Assembly: GCA_964498785.1 (NCBI GenBank)
Contig: CAZCJL010000031.1
Location: 1-60,746, forward strand
Length of the DNA: 60,746 nucleotides
Source: Mariaggregatimicrobium sp964498785
Lineage (GTDB): Bacteria; Zhuqueibacterota; Zhuqueibacteria; Thermofontimicrobiales; Thiofontviventaceae
Direction of reading: 5' to 3'
Shown here piece after piece: positions 16,532-25,981 of this stretch. Each line of letters begins with the position of its first letter. Positions within the stretch are counted from its first letter, which is position 1. Both the position numbers and the translations under genes were made by a program. The notes under the pieces were generated by a model. It did no database searches, had not been told where the DNA came from, and saw only the letters and a list, made by a program, of their open reading frames with translations.

Positions 16532-19500
16532 TTATCTCATCACGACTAACTTTTCAATGATATCCGCTGTTTTCTTTTTCCCATTGATGACTGCTTTTGC
16601 CTGGACTTTATAGAAATAAACACCATTTGCCAGCTCATCACCATCCCGGTCTCTGCCATCCCATTGGATTTGCGCTAATTCATTTGTACGAATATAAAAG
16701 CTATCAAATTTGTGAATCAGGCGACCGGCCACAGTGTAAACTTTAATATTGACTTCTGAATCATGATTTATCCAGAAACTAAATGTGGTTCCTGATGAAA
16801 ACGGGTTTGGGAAATTGAGTACATTTCGCAATTCCAAAGCAGAACTTGACACGACATTCAGATCAGTATAGGCAAGAGAAGAATTATTTGAATTATCCCA
16901 TGCTTTAATCTCGATACGATGCATTCCTTCTGTCAGGCCAACCTGGAAATTTTCAGACTCCTGTTGCCCGGATGTTGGAGGTCGATATTCGCTAAAATCA
17001 TAATAAATGCTACCGGAGGTGTAACTTCCTTCATTATATTGAAATAAATCTGTCAGGATAATTTTATTTTCAGTATCATCGTTCACAATCATATAGATGC
17101 TGTGCCCGATATCACCGGTGATGTTTATTCCACTGAGACTATCTGAAATATCGATTTTCAGCAAAGGTGTTTCATCTGTATATCCACTATCAAAAAAAGC
17201 CTGGTTCTGGAGGCCAATTTCAATTTCCGGGCCAACGTTATCATAAATTTGAGATGTTCCTCCAACAAGAAGTGAATCCTGATAACCAGCTCCTTGAAGC
17301 TCGTTATCTGTGAAATAAATGTTAATTCGCCCCATGTTGCCCCCATAGGTAATATCTTTGGGTACGATGAAACTAATATTAAAACGACCGTTTTCAATAG
17401 TGTTGACGCCACGAAAAATTGTATTCCCTTCGAGATAGTAATCCATTCGGGATCCCACCTCTGTCGTATACCGTCTGTATTTCTTTGAATCAAAAGCTTT
17501 CATTAATAATTTTCCCTGAAAATCATTCCAGAATTGATTGTCTTTTTCGATATAACCAGATACTGAAATTTTGCTAAGCGCTTTAATCGTATCCGGCGTA
17601 ATGGATGTGATTTTAGCTTGATAATTTGGCGCTCTTAATCGCATGGTCGGATCACCGAGAAGTACATACTTCTGATCATTTACTGAATTGCCATTATCTT
17701 CTTTTGCCAGTTGTAACGCGTCTCCTAATCGCTGTGTCAATGAACCGTTTTCTGTCAATCTGGAATAAAAGGCTCTGTTGAGCGCGGCATTAATGTGTGC
17801 ATAAACAAGGCGGGTAGAGGCAAGTACGGCGATTGCCCCCTTATTTTCTGAGACCAACAGATCTTCGGCAAGGCTTTGTTGAGATGGATCATCAAACCGA
17901 CCGAAATCACATGTCGCGGCCACCCACAGGGCTAATTTGGAGCCATTCTGAATTTTATTGAAATCACGAGGCGCGTAAAGAACGTATTCATGGCTCCATG
18001 TAAGTGGATTCCCATGTCCGACATAATTAATAATAAGCGTTCCCTTGTTGATACGCTCCATTATCGCATTGGCTGCTGTTGGTTTTAACAGCGCCGAGAA
18101 ATATGATGCATTGCGAACCGACGGAAATTCAGTTAAGTATATTTTTTCTTTATTATATTTGTTTGGTATATATCGTTCAATAATGTTTTCTGCATCCAAT
18201 GTGTGGATTGTTTCATTCCCGATGCCTCCGCCGATTAATTCATCATCGCCAATCATTGTGACGACGTTTCGCCAGTCATCAATTCCATGCGCATCCGTGC
18301 CCATGATTGATGCGTTCTGATAATTGATTAACTTTTCTACAATAATTTGCGATTCTTCTGCGGAACGTACCGGTAGCCGACCAATGGCCATATCCGGCCT
18401 GTTATCTGGTGTGACCCGAACAAACCAGTCATCACTTGCCCGGTTGCTTTCTTCGTCAAATTCTGTTGTCTCATACGGCGGAACCCAGTTATTATCAGCC
18501 TCACTTATTATGTTCTTATAATCATAATCGCCATCCCCAAAAAGAAGAACATACGTTGGCGTAATCATCCATTCATTAAAAGCATGTTTGAGAAAGTTTC
18601 GAATTGCAGTCGGATCATATAAGCCACATGAAAATTCGTTATAAATATCAGACGTCTTAACCACGGTCGTTTTTAGATTATCATGGCTCTCGCGATACTC
18701 TGCAAGTGGTAATACCTCATCATAAAAATCGCCGTGAGTGATGATAATGAAATCAGCACCATTCGCAGGATTTCGGATATCAGCGAACTCCGTGCTCTCT
18801 ATTTTTTCCGGGATTGAATACGCTGTCGATGACAGCGCAATCATCTGTGCAGGTTCCTTTGACTCCGGTACGGATAAGCTGATACTATTATCGGAAATTT
18901 CAGTGTTTGTCATTAGTTTCACATTGCTAAAATCAGTAATATCGTAGACTGCAATTTCCTGGTTTTCGAAATTGGTAATTGTGATTTTTCTGGCCTGTGA
19001 GGCGGTTTGTAGTGTAAATCCAAGGTAATCGTTTGTCGCAATATATTGTTTGCGGTAGTGGATTTCAAACCAGTCCAGATATGCCTGGGCATCATCCCGA
19101 TTACTACTGTAATTTAATTTTACAGTGTTAAAGCCAGGTTCTATGAAATCCGAGGCAGTGATATCTTGTTCAAAACGATTATTACTCACATAGCTGGTAA
19201 AATTATTTATTAATTTATTGTTTACAGAAATCGCGAATCTGTGAGTGCCCCCGGAAACGCTGACAAAACGAAATTTGAAATACGTTTCATCTGATACTGA
19301 ATTTTCTAAATTAACCGAAAATTTATATTCATCCCCGGGAGAAAAAAAACGGCTGAACCAATGTAAACCTGAGTTTAAAAAGTTAATATTTTCTTTTTCA
19401 AAATATATGTGATCAATGAAATAAGATTCTTCAGTCAGCGAATGGTCCGGAACCGCACTCTTCTGTTGCATCCGTTTGCCCGATTTTTCGCCGCCCCATG

Positions 19501-20560
19501 TTAGCCAATAAATGTTTTGGTCCTGGTAATGATTGATATAATGTTGAAAGCGTTCAGTCGTCGAAATATATTCCCAATTATTGACTGCTTTGCCATAAAA
19601 TAAAACATAATCAAGAATATCAAAAATTCCATCACCGCCATCTTCTACAATAATCGCGTTTTCGATCAGACTATCAGAGGTTATTGCTGTTAAATTGCGA
19701 GGGAGTTCTGTGCCGCCATTGTTGTAAAGTTTGAGCGTTTGGGGATCGATTGTTTTAATATCAATTCCAAAATTATTTAAATCTGAGCCGGTTAATTTAT
19801 AAATACCCTCATCATTAATGTAAATTTTATACCAGGGATTCGACGATTCAAACATTGAGTGATGTTTTTTTAAATTGGTTTTTCGCGGAATTCTCCGGTT
19901 CTTTGCTTGCTTATTATTTATAATTAGTTTGTCTAAAAAAGATGAACTTGATTTTGTAAATTCTGAACGATTCACCTGTGGAGCAGAACCCGAAAAGTCA
20001 ATCCTCACTGTAACAGTATGATACATGCGGATTTTTCCGGTGACCGGATTAAAATGCACCGGAAATATTCCGACCGTTACAATTCGTTGATTTCGGATCA
20101 TTGCCGGATTCCCAATATCTACCATTTGATTCGGAAAATAAGAATCCTGCTGATATGCAGTACTCTCGCCAACGTACTGATTCATATAGATATTTTCTTT
20201 TTTTATCACATCTGATTGCGGAATCAATTTCCCGGAAATTTCCTTAAAATCCGCTGCGATAATCGAATAGTTCACAATCGATTCGAGAGGAATGGCAACA
20301 GTCACCGGAATGAATGGTATCAGTGGCTCACCGGGAGTCGCATTAAAAGTCGCATGAAAAAAATCTAATCGAATATACTGTTTCTGCGCAATAAGCACTG
20401 TGTCCTGCTGCCAGTGTTGCGGCTGAAATTGAATCGTAATGCTTTTGTCAGATAATTCGATCACACGGAACCCTCGTGATTCATAAATATCATTTGCATA
20501 CACATTAAACGACTGGCAAAAGATGAATGCCAGAATTGTTATTACAAAGTTATATTTCAT
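16532..20560 (-). CDS. C25 (gingipain-like) peptidase, PorU-type sortase, copy 1
   Basis: The 1342-residue protein has a signal peptide, a propeptide-like N-terminal region and a C25 peptidase domain (about 600-950) with both catalytic residues: His in NYVGHG (~848) and Cys in AATCDFG (~882). Ig-like domains follow, and it ends in a FlgD/type IX sorting-type domain (LNFPNPF... GVYFYK... VVMR). PorU is the cell-surface sortase that removes type IX sorting tails and attaches cargo to anionic LPS. It is the second gene of a tandem pair, 21 nt after copy 2. It could instead be an exported protease. Confidence 0.85.
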   Translation of the reverse strand: MKYNFVITILAFIFCQSFNVYANDIYESRGFRVIELSDKSITIQFQPQHWQQDTVLIAQKQYIRLDFFHATFNATPGEPLIPFIPVTVAIPLESIVNYSIIAADFKEISGKLIPQSDVIKKENIYMNQYVGESTAYQQDSYFPNQMVDIGNPAMIRNQRIVTVGIFPVHFNPVTGKIRMYHTVTVRIDFSGSAPQVNRSEFTKSSSSFLDKLIINNKQAKNRRIPRKTNLKKHHSMFESSNPWYKIYINDEGIYKLTGSDLNNFGIDIKTIDPQTLKLYNNGGTELPRNLTAITSDSLIENAIIVEDGGDGIFDILDYVLFYGKAVNNWEYISTTERFQHYINHYQDQNIYWLTWGGEKSGKRMQQKSAVPDHSLTEESYFIDHIYFEKENINFLNSGLHWFSRFFSPGDEYKFSVNLENSVSDETYFKFRFVSVSGGTHRFAISVNNKLINNFTSYVSNNRFEQDITASDFIEPGFNTVKLNYSSNRDDAQAYLDWFEIHYRKQYIATNDYLGFTLQTASQARKITITNFENQEIAVYDITDFSNVKLMTNTEISDNSISLSVPESKEPAQMIALSSTAYSIPEKIESTEFADIRNPANGADFIIITHGDFYDEVLPLAEYRESHDNLKTTVVKTSDIYNEFSCGLYDPTAIRNFLKHAFNEWMITPTYVLLFGDGDYDYKNIISEADNNWVPPYETTEFDEESNRASDDWFVRVTPDNRPDMAIGRLPVRSAEESQIIVEKLINYQNASIMGTDAHGIDDWRNVVTMIGDDELIGGGIGNETIHTLDAENIIERYIPNKYNKEKIYLTEFPSVRNASYFSALLKPTAANAIMERINKGTLIINYVGHGNPLTWSHEYVLYAPRDFNKIQNGSKLALWVAATCDFGRFDDPSQQSLAEDLLVSENKGAIAVLASTRLVYAHINAALNRAFYSRLTENGSLTQRLGDALQLAKEDNGNSVNDQKYVLLGDPTMRLRAPNYQAKITSITPDTIKALSKISVSGYIEKDNQFWNDFQGKLLMKAFDSKKYRRYTTEVGSRMDYYLEGNTIFRGVNTIENGRFNISFIVPKDITYGGNMGRINIYFTDNELQGAGYQDSLLVGGTSQIYDNVGPEIEIGLQNQAFFDSGYTDETPLLKIDISDSLSGINITGDIGHSIYMIVNDDTENKIILTDLFQYNEGSYTSGSIYYDFSEYRPPTSGQQESENFQVGLTEGMHRIEIKAWDNSNNSSLAYTDLNVVSSSALELRNVLNFPNPFSSGTTFSFWINHDSEVNIKVYTVAGRLIHKFDSFYIRTNELAQIQWDGRDRDGDELANGVYFYKVQAKAVINGKKKTADIIEKLVVMR

Positions 20561-20581
20561 TATAAATTGCTCCCTCAGTAA

Positions 20582-23500
20582 TTACCTGATTATCATCAGT
20601 TTTTCAATGGCTTCGGCAGTAGTCTTGTTGCCATTTAAATAAGCCTTTGCATAGATTTTATATAAATAAACGCCATTCGCAATGGGTTCTCCGTCTGCAT
20701 CCAATCCGTCCCATTTGATTTGATTAAACCCGTATTTAGCGTATACATGGTCAATTTTTTTTATGAGTCGTCCAGCGACAGTGTATATTTTGATTGCTGC
20801 TTCACAATCGCTATTCGTCCAGAAGGTAAATTCTGTTTCATGAACGAACGGATTCGGATAATTTAACAGCCGTTCCAGCACTAATTTATCATCCGCGATA
20901 ACTGTGAATTGAGTCCGCAATTCAGATGAATTATTGCTGTTATCCCAGGCTTTGATCACCAGGTCATGTAGTCCTTCATTTAGCGGGCCAAGCTGTTCTT
21001 GAATATGCCCGGAGAGATAACTATCCTGGTAGTAGTTAAACAAATTAGTGACATTGATTTTTTCATCATCCACTGTAAGATTGATGTTGTGTCCAATGTC
21101 GCCGGTGATGTTTATCCCGCTTAGACTATCTGCTATTTCAATTGTTAGTTCAGGAGTTGGGTTTGTGAAACCACCGTGTTCAAAATCATTATTATTAAAT
21201 TTCAGTGAAATATCCGGCCCCGAGCGATCCTGGAGGTTGATTTCCGTTCCGCCCACTGAAATGTTGTTCTGATAGCCAGTGCCATCGACCTGTCCGTCCC
21301 AAAAATACAAACTAAATCGGCCATCCTGACCACCGTAAGTAATATCTTTCGGGACAATAAAATTGATATCAAAGAAACCGTTTTCAACCGAGGCAGTACC
21401 TCTAAATATTGTGTTTCCCGGGAGTTCATACTTTAAAATATTGCCTTCATCGATTTGATAAACGCGTCTCTTTTTTGAATCAAAACTTTTTACGAGGATT
21501 TTGCCATTAAACACATTCCACGGTTCTCCGTTTTTCTCCACTTTGCCTGAGATTCTCATTTGACTGAGCGCTTTAATGGAGTCCGGAGAGAAGTCGATAA
21601 TTTTTGCCTGATACTCAGGATTTGCCAAATGCATGGTTGGATCGGCAAACAGAATCAATTTCTGATCGTTTTGATAATTACCGCGGCTATTTTTCGCTGC
21701 GCTCAACGCATCTCCGAGACGCAATTTGTGATGGGCAGTGGGAAAAAGTTTCTTATAGAGCTCTTTATTAAAAGTGATATTTTGATTTGAGCCGACCAGG
21801 CGGGCAGCCGCAATTACTGCAATAGCTCCGTTTCCTTCCATGTTGATCAGTTCTTCAGTCATGCATTCGTACGCGGGGTTATCGAACCGACCAAAGTAAC
21901 ATGTTCCTGCGATCCACAACGCCTGTTTTTTTCCGTTATTGATTTTCTGTAAATCCGTGTCCATATCCAGCACCACCTCATGTGCCCATAGATCGTATCT
22001 GCCATGGCCGATATAATTAATGATTAAACACCCACGATTGATAGATTCGATAATGTCCTGTTGAGCGGCAGGTTTTCGAATGCCGGTAATAGATGCCGTA
22101 TACACCGGTGGATATTCAATTAAATAAATTTTATTGATGTTAAATGTTGGTGGTATATATTCTCTGGCAATAAATTCACAGCCATCCGTATGTTCCCTTT
22201 CTACGCCCCAGTTCGAGTCTCCGATAATATCATCGGCGACAAGAGTAATTTCATTTCGCCAGTCACCAAAATCCGGTGTGTTTTTATAGTCAATAATTTT
22301 TTGGACAATGCTTTCCGCGTGATCTGGCGAGCGCACCGGAAGCCGACCAATTGCGATGTCGATTAAATCATCATCTCCGCTAACAATTCCGTACCAGTCA
22401 TCCCAGGCACGACTATCTCCTTCATATCGCTCTAACGTTTGAAACGGTGGAATGTAATTTCGATCCATTGAATCGATGATATTCCGGTAATCAAAATCGC
22501 CGCTGCCAAACAGCAGTGCGTAACGCGGTGGTACTGCCCAATTTTCATACGCATATTTTAGAAAATCCCGGATAGCCACCGGATCGAATAATCCCCAGGA
22601 AAACTCATCATAAATATCGGAAATTTTCACAACATCGGTTTTTAAATTATCACAATTTTCGCGCAGGCTTTTCAAGGGGAGCGCCTGATGATAAAAGTCA
22701 TCATGAGTAATAATAACGAAATCTGCACCGTTTTCAGTGTCCCGCAGGTTCGAGGTTATGTCCTTTTCTATTTTTTTCGGTGTTCGGAATTTATCTTCGG
22801 TCAGGGCAAGATAATGTTTTTGCCGATCCGAGTTTACAGTGTCGGCAAATTCAATCGTGTTCCCGGAAAAGATGATATTATCGAAAATTCGGACATTCGA
22901 ATAATCTGTAATGTCAAAAGCAAATACATTATCGCTGGAAAATTCTGTTATTTGATAGCGGTACATCCCCGAATTGGCAGGAGAATAGCAGAACAACTCA
23001 TCATCTCTAACCAGATATTTGCGCCAAAAATGAATCTCAATCCAGTCCAGATAGCTGCGAGATATTGTTCGTTCTGGTGCATAGCGTAATTTTATCTGGT
23101 TGTAATCTTCTTTCAGAATATTTCGAAATTTAGTTTCAAAATCATTGATAGAGACAACAGTATATTTGGAATTACTACCCCAAAAATCCACAAACCCTAA
23201 ATAATTATCATTGCAGTAGAAATTAAAATGATGTTTACCGCCTGTTGTTGCGGCAACACGTATTCGAACTTCAGTGGTATCTGCCGGTATTGCTCCGGTT
23301 AAATCAAACACAATGGACCTGTCAACCGTTGTGTATCCATCTGAGGTGGAAAACATTTTTCCGTACCAATCAATACCAGAATCTAACAAATTAATTAATT
23401 CTTCTTCAAGGTACACATGATCCTTAAATTTGGAAACCAGCGGTGTTTGCGGGTTGACATTTAAATCAATCCTGGGCATGCGCTTTCCGGCGTCAGTAGC

Positions 23501-24529
23501 ATCCCACGTAAGCCAATAGATATTATCCTCAGTATAATGATTAATATAATGTGAATATAAATTTGTTTCACTATCGAAATCCCAGCCATTTACAGATTTT
23601 CCATAAAAAAGTAAATAATCGGACGGATCGAATACGTCGTCTCCATCATCCACAACCCAGATCGCGTTCTCTATTAAGCTATCTGGCCTGGGCTCAAACA
23701 GGGCGCGCTGCAATTCTCTTCCGCCGTTATTGTAAATTCGAATCGACGCCGGATGAATTGAATTTGTGGGTAACCCGGCGTCTGACAGCATTTTACCTGT
23801 AATTTTATAGATACCGTCATGTTCGATATATATTTTATACCAGTCATTAGAAATAGAAGAACTTTTACGAAATCTTCTTTTAATTGAACGTGGAGCGCGC
23901 CAGTCGCGCGCCTGTTCATAATTAAAAATCTGAATTTGATAAAATGTTTCATCCCCGGCTAACATTTGGCCCATGTGCGATGCAGCAATATGGTCGCGAA
24001 ATAGAATTTTAATAATAATTTTATTTAATAATTGGATCGTGCGGGTTGGCGGATCAAATTGAACTGGCCAAAACTTGATTTGCAGGACTCGCTGGTCTCG
24101 TAAAAAACCCGGTGTGCCAATTTCAACGACTTGTACCGGATACTTATTGAGTTGCTGATAATATATTGAGTCTTCTTCAAAAGAATACTCAGGAAGAGGG
24201 GTTGGCGTTGGAACAAGTGTTCCACTCAGGTTTTCGCCAGGCGTGGTCTCAATAAGTTGATACTCAATCCGGGAGTTCAGCGGTATCCCTAATGTGACAA
24301 TTTTACACGGCGCCATTGGTTGGCCAGATGTTGTAATCAATTGATCATCAGAAAAGCGTGCTGAAATGTATTTTTTGTTTTGATAGGACTTTTCAGTAAT
24401 TTGCCAATTTTTCGGTGAAAATTCAATAGTGATGTCACTATCTGATACACGGACGATTTTTAAATCATCTGCCAGTAAGTTTTGAAAACTGATGAATAGG
24501 TAGAGTAGAATAATTATAAATTTCGGCAT
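20582..24529 (-). CDS. C25 (gingipain-like) peptidase, PorU-type sortase, copy 2
   Basis: The 1315-residue paralogue of the next gene is collinear over its whole length, with the same ordering of motifs. It has a signal peptide (FIIILLYLFISFQNLLA), catalytic His in NYIGHG (~840), catalytic Cys in AGTCYFG (~876), and a C-terminal YPNPF... GVYLYK... LMIIR sorting-like domain. It is the promoter-proximal gene of the pair. Both copies keep their active sites, so neither is visibly decayed. Canonical PorU lacks a sorting tail, so these may be self-displayed sortases or surface proteases. Confidence 0.85.
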   Translation of the reverse strand: MPKFIIILLYLFISFQNLLADDLKIVRVSDSDITIEFSPKNWQITEKSYQNKKYISARFSDDQLITTSGQPMAPCKIVTLGIPLNSRIEYQLIETTPGENLSGTLVPTPTPLPEYSFEEDSIYYQQLNKYPVQVVEIGTPGFLRDQRVLQIKFWPVQFDPPTRTIQLLNKIIIKILFRDHIAASHMGQMLAGDETFYQIQIFNYEQARDWRAPRSIKRRFRKSSSISNDWYKIYIEHDGIYKITGKMLSDAGLPTNSIHPASIRIYNNGGRELQRALFEPRPDSLIENAIWVVDDGDDVFDPSDYLLFYGKSVNGWDFDSETNLYSHYINHYTEDNIYWLTWDATDAGKRMPRIDLNVNPQTPLVSKFKDHVYLEEELINLLDSGIDWYGKMFSTSDGYTTVDRSIVFDLTGAIPADTTEVRIRVAATTGGKHHFNFYCNDNYLGFVDFWGSNSKYTVVSINDFETKFRNILKEDYNQIKLRYAPERTISRSYLDWIEIHFWRKYLVRDDELFCYSPANSGMYRYQITEFSSDNVFAFDITDYSNVRIFDNIIFSGNTIEFADTVNSDRQKHYLALTEDKFRTPKKIEKDITSNLRDTENGADFVIITHDDFYHQALPLKSLRENCDNLKTDVVKISDIYDEFSWGLFDPVAIRDFLKYAYENWAVPPRYALLFGSGDFDYRNIIDSMDRNYIPPFQTLERYEGDSRAWDDWYGIVSGDDDLIDIAIGRLPVRSPDHAESIVQKIIDYKNTPDFGDWRNEITLVADDIIGDSNWGVEREHTDGCEFIAREYIPPTFNINKIYLIEYPPVYTASITGIRKPAAQQDIIESINRGCLIINYIGHGRYDLWAHEVVLDMDTDLQKINNGKKQALWIAGTCYFGRFDNPAYECMTEELINMEGNGAIAVIAAARLVGSNQNITFNKELYKKLFPTAHHKLRLGDALSAAKNSRGNYQNDQKLILFADPTMHLANPEYQAKIIDFSPDSIKALSQMRISGKVEKNGEPWNVFNGKILVKSFDSKKRRVYQIDEGNILKYELPGNTIFRGTASVENGFFDINFIVPKDITYGGQDGRFSLYFWDGQVDGTGYQNNISVGGTEINLQDRSGPDISLKFNNNDFEHGGFTNPTPELTIEIADSLSGINITGDIGHNINLTVDDEKINVTNLFNYYQDSYLSGHIQEQLGPLNEGLHDLVIKAWDNSNNSSELRTQFTVIADDKLVLERLLNYPNPFVHETEFTFWTNSDCEAAIKIYTVAGRLIKKIDHVYAKYGFNQIKWDGLDADGEPIANGVYLYKIYAKAYLNGNKTTAEAIEKLMIIR

Positions 24530-24781
24530 AATGAACTTCGCATAGTTTGAAATGATAACATAGTAATATTAAAACTAACAGATGGTTATTTTGTTTCCAA
24601 AATTGTAAAATGTAATGTCTGTGAATTGACCGGAATTGATGCAAACATGCCACGCACTTAGAATGTTACTTAAATCTATTACCCTAAATTAAAGATCATT
24701 GGTTTTAGATTCCAAAGCGCATGGCATGTTATTAGCGTGAAGCAATGAAAATGATTCTGAGTTATCATCCCAACAAAAATT

Positions 24782-25045
24782 CTAACTTTGTGTGCCAGGT
24801 TGTTTAGCAGACACATATTTGGCGATTTTTTCGACAGCAGAACGGCCGAAGTAATATAGCAAACACCATTTGGTCAATTCCATCCAATTGTCATTAATGC
24901 CGTTGTCAAGGAATAGTTCTTCATAAACAGCGATTCCCATGATAATGAACGTAATAATTCGAGAGATCAATTTTTTATTTTCAGCATGATCACCCACTTT
25001 TGCCATAAAGGTAATCTGATCGGACGCGGCTGTAGTTTCGTTCAT
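24782..25045 (-). CDS. Holin-like small membrane protein A
   Basis: The 87-residue protein has two hydrophobic helices (IITFIIMGIAVYEELFL and WCLLYYFGRSAVEKI) and a charged N-terminus. It is clearly related to the 82-residue protein just upstream in the layout (shared NKKxISR, GIA, ELF, NNW/NDNW). Size, topology and position downstream of an amidase suggest a phage-type holin. No specific family is recognised. Strong GGAGG precedes the start. Confidence 0.6.
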   Translation of the reverse strand: MNETTAASDQITFMAKVGDHAENKKLISRIITFIIMGIAVYEELFLDNGINDNWMELTKWCLLYYFGRSAVEKIAKYVSAKQPGTQS

Positions 25046-25063
25046 TTTTCCTCCTTTTTGAAA

Positions 25064-25312
25064 TTATTTAAAATTGAAGACTTTACGAAAGGTCGCAGTG
25101 CCAAAATATGCAGTGATGAGATATAAGGTTATTTCGTACCAGTTGTTGCTAAGACCGGCTTCGGTAAATAATTCCTGGATGATGGCAATGCCCAGCACAA
25201 GAATTGTGATCATCCTTGAAATGAATTTTTTATTTTCGACCTGTGTCCATATTTTTTCCATCAAATCAAGGGCTTGTTGCTCAGACTTTTTATTTATTTT
25301 AATTTTGTTCAC
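25064..25312 (-). CDS. Holin-like small membrane protein B
   Basis: The 82-residue paralogue of the adjacent protein has a charged, lysine-rich N-terminus (about 28 residues) followed by two hydrophobic helices (MITILVLGIAIIQELF and YLITAYFGTATF). It begins 12 nt after the amidase stop and is followed by its paralogue after 18 nt, so the three form one operon. A holin or antiholin relationship is possible but unproven. Confidence 0.6.
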   Translation of the reverse strand: MNKIKINKKSEQQALDLMEKIWTQVENKKFISRMITILVLGIAIIQELFTEAGLSNNWYEITLYLITAYFGTATFRKVFNFK

Positions 25313-25324
25313 GACTGACCTCCG

Positions 25325-25981
25325 TTATTTAAAAATGGAAAAGATCGCTCTAAAAATACGTTCAACGAGCGACTGATCTTTACCCCCGGGAATATTAACA
25401 TCATCTGTTTCATCGATGTAGATAACCCCATCGCCATCAGCATCAACCAGGTCGCCGTTAACAGGTATGCTACTTGATGCGATGCCGCGTTTAAGTCGTT
25501 GCCAGTCAAACAGCGTTCCGGGATCAACTTTGACATTTGATATTTCTTCATGTCCGCGCACCAGGCCGATCGGAACGTTAAATTCCAGCATTTTTTGCTT
25601 TACCAGCCAGATAAGTGCTTCGTATTGAAAGTCCGTATACGGCACTAAATTTCCGTCGCCTTGCAATTCAATTCCAATGCTTCTATTGTTTAAGTTACTG
25701 TATTTTATGCCGTTTATGATCCATTCGCTGCGTCCGGCATGCCAGGCGGTGTCTTCATCGCGAACCATTTGGACAATCGGACGCTCAGCGCGGGCAATAA
25801 TGTATTGTGCAGAAACCTGATTTGAGGTTCTCCAAACTGCCGGCTTAAACCAGTCAATAGTTCCCTGAAAACTATTCACCTGCCCGTTGCGGCTTCCTGT
25901 ATGATGGATAATAATCATTTGATTTGCGATTTTACCCGGATCAAAAAATCTGCTTGGAATCCATTCAATTTGAAAGGCCAT
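25325..25981 (-). CDS. N-acetylmuramoyl-L-alanine amidase with EF-hand loop
   Basis: The 218-residue Amidase_2 (PGRP-like) protein has Zn-ligand motifs IIIHHTGS and GHEEI...DPG and a catalytic-site Glu in IGIE. It hydrolyses the MurNAc-L-Ala bond of peptidoglycan. There is no signal peptide, so export would need a holin. After the catalytic domain, residues ~178-189 form a perfect 12-residue EF-hand loop (DADGDGVIYIDE), suggesting Ca2+ control. The start has AAGGAG upstream and overlaps the preceding gene by 17 nt. Two holin-like genes follow. Confidence 0.85.
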   Translation of the reverse strand: MAFQIEWIPSRFFDPGKIANQMIIIHHTGSRNGQVNSFQGTIDWFKPAVWRTSNQVSAQYIIARAERPIVQMVRDEDTAWHAGRSEWIINGIKYSNLNNRSIGIELQGDGNLVPYTDFQYEALIWLVKQKMLEFNVPIGLVRGHEEISNVKVDPGTLFDWQRLKRGIASSSIPVNGDLVDADGDGVIYIDETDDVNIPGGKDQSLVERIFRAIFSIFK

